Below are positions 51,827 through 59,564 of a stretch of DNA of 64,000 nucleotides, piece after piece. Each line of letters opens with the position of its first letter. The first letter of the stretch is position 1. The stretch covers positions 62,001 to 126,000 of the forward strand of contig CAVUUY010000023.1 of the NCBI GenBank assembly GCA_963744915.1. Reading direction: 5' to 3'. Source of the stretch: DATAFF01 sp963744915 (GTDB taxonomy: Bacteria; Pseudomonadota; Alphaproteobacteria; Rhizobiales; Aestuariivirgaceae). The notes beneath the pieces were generated by a model. The model saw only the letters and a list, made by a program, of their open reading frames with translations, was not told the origin of the DNA and made no database searches. The translations under genes were made by a program, and so were the position numbers.

Positions 51827-51909
51827 CGTCGCGCCCCTTGCCGGGTCGCCTTGGCCCATGTGACACTGCCGGCGGGGGGGATTGTGTCCAATGCCGCAAG
51901 AGGAGAATG

Positions 51910-53305
51910 ATGGCCACTCTCGACGAGGTGCTCGCCAGGGCCGACCTCAATCTCGATGACAGCCTCGAACGCCTGTTCGAGCTGCTCCGCATCCCGAGCA
52001 TTTCGACCGATCCGGCACATGCGCCGGAGTGCCGCAGGGCGGCGCAATGGCTGGATGCCCGGCTGTCCTCGTTTGGCTTCGAAAGCGGCCTGCGCGACAC
52101 GGCCGGGCACCCGATGGTCGTTGGCCACCGCGCCGGCCCCAAAGGGGCTCCGCATGTGCTGTTTTACGGCCATTACGATGTTCAGCCGCCTGATCCCCTC
52201 GAAAAATGGCAAACGCCGCCCTTTGAACCGGTGCGCCGCACGGATTCCGACGGTATGGAAAGGATTTACGCCCGCGGAGCGTCGGACGACAAGGGCCAAC
52301 TCATGACCTTCCTCGAAGCCAGCCGGGCTTACGTGGAGACGGCCGGCGAACTCCCGGTGTCGGTCACCGTCCTGCTCGAGGGCGAGGAGGAATGCGGCTC
52401 CCCGAGTTCTCGGCCCGTTTCTCGAGGCAAATCTGGGCGACCTCGCGGCCGATATCGCTCTTGTCTGCGACACCGGCATGGTCGACGGAAAAACGCCGGT
52501 CATCACCACCCGCCTGCGCGGTCTCGTGCATGAGGAGGTCACCGTCACCGGCCCTGCCATCGATCTTCATTCCGGGATGTATGGCGGGCCGGCGGTCAAT
52601 CCGATCAAGGTTCTGGCCCGGATCATTGCCGACCTCCATGATGCGGCGGGCAGGGTGACCATTCCCCGCTTCTACGACGATGTCCGCGATCTCTCGCCGG
52701 AGATCCGCCGCCAATGGTCGAGCCTCGATTTCGATGCGCGCCAGTTCCTGGCCAAGGTCGGACTGAAGCGCTCGGTCGGCGAGGAGGGCTTCTCCATCCT
52801 CGAGCAGATCTGGGCCCGTCCGACGGCCGAGGTCAACGGCATCATCGGCGGCTATACCGGCGTCGGCACCAAGACCGTGATCCCCTCGCAGGCCTCGGCC
52901 AAGTTTTCCTTCCGGCTCGTCGCCGACCAGAAGCCGGAGCGCATCCGCGACGGTTTCCGCGCCTTCGTGCGCGAGCGCCTGCCCGATGGCGCCGCGGTGA
53001 GCTTCGCCACCGGCGGCAGCGCCAGCCCCGCCGTTCACATCCCGGAGGCCAACCGCTTTCTCGGTGCCGCCCGCCAGGCGCTCGCGGCCGAATGGGACAA
53101 GCAGCCGGTGCTGCTCGGCTCGGGCGGGTCGATCCCCATCGTCGGCAGTCTCCAGAAGGTTCTGGGGATGGACAGCCTGATGATCGGCTTTGCGCTCGAC
53201 GACGATGCCATCCACTCTCCCAACGAGAAGTACGATCTTGCAAGCTTCCACAAGGGCATCAGGAGCTGGATCCGCGTGATCTCCGCCCTCGCCAGCGAGA
53301 GGTGA
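51910..53305 (+). pseudogene. M20-family dipeptidase/peptidase, frameshifted near 52407
   Basis: A zinc metallopeptidase of the M20 (CPG2/carnosinase-like) family. Metal ligands are visible in FYGHYDVQP, the GASDDKGQ turn and EGEEECGSPS. After that motif the frame shifts by one: deleting one T in AGTTCTCGG (52406-52413) gives GSPSLGPFLEANLGDLAADI and then ALVCDTGMVDGK. The rest is intact (IDLHSGMYGG, GGYTGVGTKTVIPSQA, LLGSGGSIPIVGSLQ). AGGAG precedes the ATG pair 51907/51910. Total length would be about 465 aa. The stop overlaps the antiporter start (TGATG). It may be a sequencing indel. Confidence 0.85.
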
Positions 53306-55098
53306 TGGAGCAGCACGCCAACCCGGTCTTCTACAAGGATCTGCTGCTGCTGCTCGGCACGGCAGGCGTGGTCATCCCGCTCTTTCAGCGGCTGCGCATC
53401 AGCCCCGTCATCGGCTATCTCATCGCCGGCATCTTGATCGGCCCCTACGGCATCGGCCGGCTCGCGGGCCATTCGCCCTGGCCGGCCGCCTTTTCCATCT
53501 CCGATACCGCCAGCATCGCCTTTGTCGGCGAGCTCGGCGTCGTGATGCTGCTCTTCATGATCGGCCTCGAACTGTCGCCGGCGCGTCTCTATACCCTGCG
53601 CCGGATGGTGTTCCTGCTGGGGTCGGCGCAGCTCGTCCTGTCGGCCGGCCTTCTCGGCCTTGCCGGCTGGCTGTTCGGCCTTTCCCCGCAATATGCCGCC
53701 GTGCTCGGCCTGGCTCTTGCGCTGTCCTCGACCGCCATCGTGGTCGAGCTCCTCTCGGCCCAGAAGCGGCTCGCCACCGCGGTCGGGCGGACCACCTTCT
53801 CGATCCTGCTGCTCCAGGATCTCGCCTTTGTCGCCATCCTGCTGTTCATCGGCTCGCTCGGCCGCGGCGGCGGCGCCGAGAACGTCTTTCTCGGCATCTT
53901 GTGGGCGTTCGTTCAGGCGGTGATCGCCTTCATTGCCATCATGGTGATCGGCCGGTTCGCGCTGCGTCCATTCCTGCGTCTCGCCGCCGGTGCCGGCGGC
54001 GCCGATCTGTTCCTCGCCTCGATCATGTTCATCGTCGCCACCACGGCGATCCTGTCGCAGGCCGCCGGCTTGTCCATGGGCTTCGGCGCCTTTGTCGCCG
54101 GTCTTCTCATCGCCGAGACCGAGTTCCGGCGCGAGGCCGAAAGCCTGATCGACCCCTTCAAAGGGCTGCTCCTCGGCATCTTCTTCATCTCGGTGACCAT
54201 GAGCATAAACCCGGCCACCCTGTTCGAGCGGCCGCTGCTGCTGGTGTCGGCCGTGCTCGGGATGATCGCCGTCAAGGCGGCCGTCGTCGCGCTCGTGGGT
54301 CCGCTGTTCGGACTGCGCTGGGCGACCGTGATCGAGACCGCGCTGCTCACCGGGCCCGGCGGCGAGTTCGGCTTCATTGCCGTCGCTGCTGCCGCGGCGG
54401 TGGGAGCGTTGCCTGGAGATCTCGCGAGCCGCGCCACGCTGATCATTGCCGTCAGCATGTTCGCGCTGCCCTTCATCTCGCCCTGGGCGCGACGGCTGAA
54501 CCGGCGCATGGATGCGGCAAGGCCCTTGCCGCCGGAAGCCACGGTCGAGCCGCCCTCCGACGACCGCGATCGCGTGATCATCGTCGGCTTTGGCCGGGTC
54601 GGCCAGCTCGTCGCCGACATGCTGGATGAGTACCGCGTGCCCTATATCGCCGTCGATTCCGATCCGCGCCTGGTGGCGGGCTGTCGCGCCGACAACAAGC
54701 CGGTCTACTACGGCAATGCCGAGCGGGCGGAGTTCCTGGCGCGGTGCGGCATCGCCAATGCCAAGGCGCTGGTCCTTACCATGGATGCCCCGGCCAAGGT
54801 CGACCGCCTGACCGAGATCGCGCGGGCGGCGCGCGACGACCTTATCATCGTGGCGCGGGCCCGCGACGAGCCGCATGCACGCGAGCTCTACCGGCTCGGC
54901 GTCACCGATGCCGTGCCCGAGACCACCGAGGCAAGCCTGCAGCTCGGCGAGGCGGTCCTCGACGAGATCGGCATCCCGATCGGCATGGTCATTGCCGGCA
55001 TTCACCAGCGTCGCGAGGATTCCCGTCGTGCCCTTGGCCGCAAGGATCGCCGGCGCGAGGCGAACCGCCGGGCGGCTGACGGCACCAGCCGGCAGTAG
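53305..55098 (+). CDS. CPA2 (Kef-type) monovalent cation:proton antiporter with RCK domain
   Basis: A 597-aa antiporter with about 12-13 TM helices and the family motifs SPVIGYLIAGILIGPYGIG, ELGVVMLLFMIGLELSP and LALSSTAIVVELLS. A cytosolic TrkA-N/RCK nucleotide-binding domain runs from about residue 425 (VIIVGFGRVGQLVADML) to ~550. It probably exchanges K+ or Na+ for protons and is gated by nucleotide or thiol ligands. The ATG overlaps the M20 stop. The stop codon is followed directly by repeat element E4. Confidence 0.93.
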   Translation: MEQHANPVFYKDLLLLLGTAGVVIPLFQRLRISPVIGYLIAGILIGPYGIGRLAGHSPWPAAFSISDTASIAFVGELGVVMLLFMIGLELSPARLYTLRRMVFLLGSAQLVLSAGLLGLAGWLFGLSPQYAAVLGLALALSSTAIVVELLSAQKRLATAVGRTTFSILLLQDLAFVAILLFIGSLGRGGGAENVFLGILWAFVQAVIAFIAIMVIGRFALRPFLRLAAGAGGADLFLASIMFIVATTAILSQAAGLSMGFGAFVAGLLIAETEFRREAESLIDPFKGLLLGIFFISVTMSINPATLFERPLLLVSAVLGMIAVKAAVVALVGPLFGLRWATVIETALLTGPGGEFGFIAVAAAAAVGALPGDLASRATLIIAVSMFALPFISPWARRLNRRMDAARPLPPEATVEPPSDDRDRVIIVGFGRVGQLVADMLDEYRVPYIAVDSDPRLVAGCRADNKPVYYGNAERAEFLARCGIANAKALVLTMDAPAKVDRLTEIARAARDDLIIVARARDEPHARELYRLGVTDAVPETTEASLQLGEAVLDEIGIPIGMVIAGIHQRREDSRRALGRKDRRREANRRAADGTSRQ

Positions 55099-55110
55099 TG
55101 GAGCAGGCAG

Positions 55111-55132
55111 GTAGGCAAGCCTATTTGCCTAC
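55111..55132. repeat. Short heptamer-type hairpin E4 between convergent genes
   Basis: GTAGGCAA (55111-55118), a 6-nt loop GCCTAT, then TTGCCTAC (55125-55132): a perfect 8-bp stem built of the same TTGCCTAC/GCCTAT words as elements E1-E3. The minus-strand DUF1194 gene takes its TAG stop (55129-55131) from it. Probably a minimal member of the family acting as a bidirectional terminator. Confidence 0.7.
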
Positions 55133-55842
55133 TTCGCTGCTGCCATTCCCCCGCGACCGAGCGCCAGCTTCGGCGACAATTCGCGGATGAGCTTGCTCCG
55201 GAACGCCCGGGCGAAATCCTTGTAGGCGTTGGCAACGATCACGAAGGAATCGTCGCCGCCGGCGACAAAGGCGCTGTAATAATCGCCAAGCCCGAAATCG
55301 CCATCGAGGATCGGCAGGCCGTTGACGGTGATATGGCGCGCCAAAGCCGCCTCGCGGGCGATGGCCGGGGCGATGCCGGAATTGTTGCGGCCATCGCCCG
55401 ACAGGTCGATGCGGCGCAGGCGTCCCTCGAACGCATTGGTCTCGAGCAGCTTGACGCAGAACTGGATCGCATGGCCGATCGCCGTCTGGTTGGCCCAATT
55501 CGACCGGTGGGACTTCTCGACCTCCTCGGCGAAGCGCGCTGCATCGGCTGCATCGTTGAGGAGCCGCCAGGGCACCACCTGCCGGTTGACATGAGCGGCC
55601 GACCAGTGGACCAGCGTCAGCGCCACCCCCGCATGGTGCGAGGCGATCAGCTCGCCGACTTCCGGCAGCCGCAGCGCCTCGGCGATGCCGATCATCTGCA
55701 GCGAATATTCCTGCTCATCGACGCTGCCGGATACATCGACGCCGAGCACGAGCTCGAGATCGACCGGAATCCCCTGCGCCGGCGCCGGCTGGGGGAATGC
55801 CGCAAGCCCGATCGCCAGTGCGGCGGCTCTGAGCTCCTTCAT
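55129..55842 (-). CDS. DUF1194 von Willebrand A-like exported protein (copy A)
   Basis: A 237-aa DUF1194 protein with a signal peptide (LRAAALAIGLAAFPQPAPAQ) and a vWA-type MIDAS start LVLGVDVSGSVDEQEYSLQM. Other landmarks are RRIDLSGDGRNNSG and the FGLGDYYSAFVAG region. Probably a periplasmic metal-dependent adhesion-like domain; the physiological role is unknown. ATG 55842 overlaps the stop of the upstream paralogue (ATGA), so the pair is coupled. The terminal lysine and stop codon come from repeat element E4. Confidence 0.88.
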   Translation of the reverse strand: MKELRAAALAIGLAAFPQPAPAQGIPVDLELVLGVDVSGSVDEQEYSLQMIGIAEALRLPEVGELIASHHAGVALTLVHWSAAHVNRQVVPWRLLNDAADAARFAEEVEKSHRSNWANQTAIGHAIQFCVKLLETNAFEGRLRRIDLSGDGRNNSGIAPAIAREAALARHITVNGLPILDGDFGLGDYYSAFVAGGDDSFVIVANAYKDFARAFRSKLIRELSPKLALGRGGMAAAK

Positions 55843-56549
55843 CGTCCACCCATGGCAAGCCCGCCGCCGCGCCGTGCCGTCCGCGGCAGCAATTCGCGAT
55901 AGAGCTTGCGGGCGAAGGCGGCAGCGAAATCGCGATAGCTGCTCGCCGAGACGGTGAAGGCGCCGGGACCGCCGCTGACCTCGCCGGCATAATATCCGGC
56001 AAGGCCGGCATCGTCGGTCAGGATGGCAAGCCCGTTGATGGTGATTCCGCTCTTGATCGCCAGCCGCTTGACGACGCCGGGCGGCGGTCCGGAATTGCTG
56101 CGGCCGTCGCCGGAAATGTCGATCTTCTTCTCCCGCCCCTCGAAATCGTTGTCGGCGATCAGCCGGACGCCGGCGGCAATGGCATGGCCGATCGCCGTAT
56201 AGTAGCTGAGCGGCGGGCGCGGCGCCGCTGCCGCCGCGGTGGCAAAGCCTTCGACGTCGTCCTGCGTCGCGAGCAGGCTCCACGGCACGGCTTGGCGGGT
56301 CTTCGCCGTGCCGGCCCACTGCATGACCGTCAGGGCCACCCCGCCCGGCTGTTCGAGAATGAGAGCATTGACTTCGGGGTCGCGCAGCGCCGCCGCGATC
56401 CCTCCCATCTGCAGGCTGTATTCCGGGTCGCTGACCGAAAGCGAGCAGTCGATGGCAAGGACGAGCTCTAGCCCGACCTCATGTGCCGCGGCGGGCTGCG
56501 ACAGGCAAAGCAGCAGGCATGCGGCGACAGACAGGGCGCGACCGGGCAT
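55839..56549 (-). CDS. DUF1194 von Willebrand A-like exported protein (copy B)
   Basis: A 236-aa paralogue of the next gene. It has a signal peptide (VAACLLLCLSQPAAA), LELVLAIDCSLSVSDPEYSL with MIDAS DxSxS-like residues (D-C-S-L-S), KKIDISGDGRSNSGPPPG and a C-terminal SASSYRDFAAAFARKLYREL matching the partner's tail. ATG 56549 has GGGGAGGA 6 nt upstream; TTG 56555 is unlikely. The two copies may form a heteromer. It lies 32 nt after the preceding unknown exported gene. Confidence 0.88.
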   Translation of the reverse strand: MPGRALSVAACLLLCLSQPAAAHEVGLELVLAIDCSLSVSDPEYSLQMGGIAAALRDPEVNALILEQPGGVALTVMQWAGTAKTRQAVPWSLLATQDDVEGFATAAAAAPRPPLSYYTAIGHAIAAGVRLIADNDFEGREKKIDISGDGRSNSGPPPGVVKRLAIKSGITINGLAILTDDAGLAGYYAGEVSGGPGAFTVSASSYRDFAAAFARKLYRELLPRTARRGGGLAMGGR

Positions 56550-56581
56550 GGGCAATCCTCCCCGCCCGAGGATAGCACGAG

Positions 56582-57205
56582 CTAGCGCCCGGCGAATGTC
56601 ACCGTTCCGGCCAGCTCCTCGAAGTCTGCTTCATGCCCGCCGAACTGCTCGGGCGAGGACCAGTACATCATCTGGAAATTGCCGACATTCGGCACCCCGC
56701 CGAAAATGTTGCGATAGCGGAAGCTGACGCCGGCCTTGAGAGTGACCGTATAGTCGAGAACCCCGAGCTCATGGCCGTTGATCGTCCGCGTGCTGTAGCT
56801 CACGTCCCGTACCTCGCGGATCTCGGGATTGTCCTTGACCGTGGCAAGCACCAGATCCTTCATCTGCTGCGTCGTGAGCGGCGCTGCCTCGGTGACGATG
56901 CCGGCATAGGCCGCCGACGTCGGATCGGTGAACAGGCTCTCGAAGAAATAGCGCTCGCCCTGCGACGTCCAGGTGCCGTTCTTCACGCACAGCGACAGCG
57001 CCAGCCGACGGCTCTGCCACACCTCGCCGGCCGGGCAGTCCTTGGGCGAGGGGGCCAGGTCGTCGACGAACCGCCAGGTCCGGTCCTCGAAAATCGCGAT
57101 CTCGCGCCCGCCGACCGATGCCCGGCCGAGCTCGCGCGCCGATGCCGCCGCACCCGCCAGCAGCAATGCGGCTATCAAAATTATGACGAACCGAGGTGAA
57201 ACCAT
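56582..57205 (-). CDS. Exported protein of unknown function
   Basis: 207 aa. Signal peptide (FVIILIAALLLAGAAASA), then a short SH3-like stretch ELGRASVGGREIAIFEDRTW followed by a DUF-like beta-rich domain (ERYFFESLFTDPTSAAYAGI, FRYRNIFGGVPNVGNFQMMY). Two Cys (DCPAGEVW, LSLCVKNG) could form a disulfide. It overlaps the EamA transporter gene by 25 nt and precedes the DUF1194 pair, so these are one operon. I cannot assign a function. Confidence 0.8.
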   Translation of the reverse strand: MVSPRFVIILIAALLLAGAAASARELGRASVGGREIAIFEDRTWRFVDDLAPSPKDCPAGEVWQSRRLALSLCVKNGTWTSQGERYFFESLFTDPTSAAYAGIVTEAAPLTTQQMKDLVLATVKDNPEIREVRDVSYSTRTINGHELGVLDYTVTLKAGVSFRYRNIFGGVPNVGNFQMMYWSSPEQFGGHEADFEELAGTVTFAGR

Positions 57206-58131
57206 CGACGCTGTCTCTGCTTCAAGGTTGGCTCCAGAATCGTGTAAAGGCCGCTGCCGGCGATCAGCACGATGCCGATGAATGCAAGGGAATCGGGGAT
57301 GAACCCGAAGATTGCCCAGCCCAGGACCAAGGCCCAGACGACGTTCGTATAGCGGAAAGGCGTGGTGGCTGCGATACCCGCCGCCCGCACCGCCTGCACC
57401 ATCAGCAATTGGCCCGCGATCAGGAACGCCGCCGCCAGCGCCAGCGCCATCGCGGTTTGCGGCGCCATCGGCTGAAGCCCCTCGACCGCTGACCAGCCGG
57501 CGCCGCCCAGCATCACCAGGAAGGCCGTTGTCAGCGTCACCACGGCAGATGGAATTTGCGACCCGATGCGGCGCGTCACTAGGTCGCGGATGGCCACCGC
57601 CACCATCGCCGCCGCGGCCAGCACGATCGCCGGGTCGAAAGCGCTGCTGCCGGGCTTGATGATGAGGAGCACGCCGACCAGCCCGACGGCGATGGTGGCG
57701 AGCCGCCAGGCTTCGACCCGCTCCTTGAACAGCACCATGGTCATCAGCGTCGCGGTGACCGGCACCGCCTGCATGACGGCCGTGACGTTCGGCAGCGGCA
57801 TGTGGAACAGCGCCGCGATGAACAGCCCCGTCGCCAGGAGATCGAACAGCGCGCGAATGACCACGACGCGGTCGAGGGCGAGGTGAAGGCGCCGGAAATG
57901 CCCGGTGATCGTCACCAGCCCGAAGATCATCGCGGTCGCGAACAGGCCGCGCAGGAACACGAATTCGCCGATGCCGACCGTGGTCGATAAGAGCTTGGTC
58001 ACGGTGTCGTTGAGGATGAAGCAGAACATCGACAGCGACATCAGGATCGCCCCGCGCCGATCGCTCGCCCGCGTCTCGGCGGCCGGCACCGTCATGATGG
58101 CAGGCGCGCGCTCAGGACGGCCGGCGTCCAT
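57181..58131 (-). CDS. DMT superfamily (EamA) transporter
   Basis: About 316 aa with ten TM helices in two EamA repeats: AILMSLSMFCFILNDTVTK ... MVLFKERVEAWRLATIAVGL, then ALALAAAFLIAGQLLMVQAV ... GWAIFGFIPDSLAFIGIVLI. Probably an exporter of small metabolites. The start is uncertain: ATG 58131 overlaps the SDR gene by 20 nt, while ATG 58095 begins 16 nt after its stop. The gene is second in the SDR / EamA / exported / DUF1194 x2 operon. Confidence 0.88.
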   Translation of the reverse strand: MDAGRPERAPAIMTVPAAETRASDRRGAILMSLSMFCFILNDTVTKLLSTTVGIGEFVFLRGLFATAMIFGLVTITGHFRRLHLALDRVVVIRALFDLLATGLFIAALFHMPLPNVTAVMQAVPVTATLMTMVLFKERVEAWRLATIAVGLVGVLLIIKPGSSAFDPAIVLAAAAMVAVAIRDLVTRRIGSQIPSAVVTLTTAFLVMLGGAGWSAVEGLQPMAPQTAMALALAAAFLIAGQLLMVQAVRAAGIAATTPFRYTNVVWALVLGWAIFGFIPDSLAFIGIVLIAGSGLYTILEPTLKQRQRRWFHLGSS

Positions 58132-58867
58132 CGGCACGTGAATCGATGACAATGGATGCAAAGGCGAGGTGGCGCGGCCGGGTCAGGATGAACAGAGCGG
58201 CATCGACGACATCGCGCATGCTGGCGCGTGCCGCCGGCCCCCGCTCCGCGCCCCATTCCTCGGGCTCGAGCGGCGACAGATCGTCGAGATCGGGGGGGTA
58301 GATCGCGCTGACCCGAACGGATCGGTTCTTCAGCTCCTGCCGCAACCCGTCGACCATCCCGGCCTGGCCGTGCTTGGCGGCAAGAAAGGCGACCGAGGTT
58401 CCAGACAGCGATGCGTTGGGCAGGCCCGCTGTCGACACGATCGTCAGGATGTCCCCGGCCCCCGAAGCCTCGAGAAGCGGCAGCAGGCCGCGGGTGAGGA
58501 GCAACGTCCCGGTCACCCCCGAGGTGATCGTCGACACGATGGAATAGGCATCGTGGCTATCCATGGGGCCTTTCAGCCATTGCGCCCCGTTATTGATGAG
58601 CACGTCGATCGGGTCGCCGGCATCGCGCATCCCCTTTGCCCAGCGTGTCACCGCGCCGGGGTCGCTGAGATCGAGATTTTCGGTGCGTGGTCTCGTTCCA
58701 TAACGGGTGCGGATGGCCTCGGCCGTGGCACCCAGGGCCTCCGGATTGCGCCCTGTCATGATCACGCGCGCCCCGATTTCGGCGAGGATGCAGGAAAAAG
58801 CCGCTCCAAGACCGCGACCGGCTCCCGTCACCACCACGGTTTTCCCTGCCAGCTGCTGCACCGCCAT
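58112..58867 (-). CDS. Short-chain dehydrogenase/reductase-like protein lacking the catalytic Tyr
   Basis: A 251-aa classical SDR fold. The cofactor loop is VTGAGRGLGAAF, then DVLINNGAQW (NNAG-like), VSTAGL at the Ser position and SVAFLAAKHG at the YxxxK position. The Tyr is replaced by Phe (TTT codon), so normal SDR chemistry is doubtful although Lys is kept. ATG 58867 is favoured by GAGGG 5 nt upstream; ATG 58879 is an alternative. It is first gene of a five-gene minus-strand operon. It could be a binding or regulatory SDR, or use different catalysis. Confidence 0.85.
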   Translation of the reverse strand: MAVQQLAGKTVVVTGAGRGLGAAFSCILAEIGARVIMTGRNPEALGATAEAIRTRYGTRPRTENLDLSDPGAVTRWAKGMRDAGDPIDVLINNGAQWLKGPMDSHDAYSIVSTITSGVTGTLLLTRGLLPLLEASGAGDILTIVSTAGLPNASLSGTSVAFLAAKHGQAGMVDGLRQELKNRSVRVSAIYPPDLDDLSPLEPEEWGAERGPAARASMRDVVDAALFILTRPRHLAFASIVIDSRADGRRPS

Positions 58868-58905
58868 CGTGACCCTCATCGGCTCGCCTGGCGAACTCTA
58901 GCAGG

Positions 58906-58956
58906 CCCGCAGAGCGGGCGGAAAGGCCCGGGGGCTTCGGGGGTGCCCCCGGGCCT
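58906..58956 (-). terminator. Strong GC hairpins downstream of rlpA-like gene
   Basis: A perfect 12-bp stem AGGCCCGGGGGC (58924-58935) / GCCCCCGGGCCT (58945-58956) with a 9-nt loop starts 11 nt after the RlpA-like stop. A second GCCCGC-AGA-GCGGGC hairpin follows on the minus strand. There is no long U-tract, so termination may need Rho or act only as a 3' barrier. It also insulates the SDR operon promoter. Confidence 0.6.
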
Positions 58957-58966
58957 GTTGGAAGGG

Positions 58967-59320
58967 TTATCTGACGACCTGCACCGACACCTTGGCGATG
59001 CCCATGGCATGCAGGCCGATCATCCGGGCCGCGCCGAAGGCAAGGTCGATCACCCGGCCGCGAACGAACGGGCCGCGGTCGTTGATGCGAACCACCACCG
59101 ATTTCCGGGTCCGGACATTCTCGACCCTGACCCTGGTGCCGAACGGCAGCGAACGATGGGCGGCGGTCATCCCGTGCGGATTGAAGCGCTCGCCATTGGC
59201 GGTTCTCAGACCTGATTTATAATAGGACGCAAAACCTACTTGGGCATGGGCAACCGTCGCCGAAGCCCCTGCGAAAAACACGCACGCAGTAATCAAAGCA
59301 GCTGACGCTATTTTTTTCAT
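58967..59320 (-). CDS. Small RlpA-like double-psi beta-barrel exported protein
   Basis: 117 aa. Signal peptide (IASAALITACVFFAGASATV), then an RlpA/DPBB domain: GFASYYKSGLRTANGERFNP, MTAAHRSLPFGTRVRVEN and VVRINDRGPFVRGRVIDLAF, with the Asp of NDRGPF typical of RlpA. It lacks a SPOR domain. It probably acts on denuded peptidoglycan glycans in the periplasm. ATG 59320 (GGGG 6 nt upstream) is chosen because the signal peptide begins there; the longer frame to 59476 is leader sequence. Confidence 0.88.
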   Translation of the reverse strand: MKKIASAALITACVFFAGASATVAHAQVGFASYYKSGLRTANGERFNPHGMTAAHRSLPFGTRVRVENVRTRKSVVVRINDRGPFVRGRVIDLAFGAARMIGLHAMGIAKVSVQVVR

Positions 59321-59459
59321 GAGACCCCATCTGTGACTGTGAACCTCTCCCCCGCTTGTAACGGAGGCCGCTCGAACACGCTGCGCGGGTCCGAACCGGC
59401 GCGAGAACGTACCGGAGAATGCGACGACAAATAGGCTTTTATCCGGAAAATTGCGGGTG

Positions 59460-59495
59460 ATTGCATTTTTATGCAATTATAGGATGTATGTCCTA
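59460..59495 (-). promoter_or_regulatory. Promoter with two flanking dyads upstream of rlpA-like gene
   Basis: On the minus strand a consensus -10 TATAAT (59481-59476) is flanked by two inverted repeats: TAGGA-CATACA-TCCTA (59495-59480) just upstream and ATTGCAT-AAAA-ATGCAAT (59477-59460) directly downstream, overlapping the probable start site. No good -35 hexamer is seen at 17 nt. The layout suggests a tightly regulated promoter giving a ~140-nt leader. The rest of the 244-nt gap 59321-59564 shows nothing else I recognise. Confidence 0.45.
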
Positions 59496-59564
59496 ACGGC
59501 ATAGGGCGAGGCATGATTGCACCATGCAACTACAGGATTAAAGCCATGTAGATTGACTACTGTC

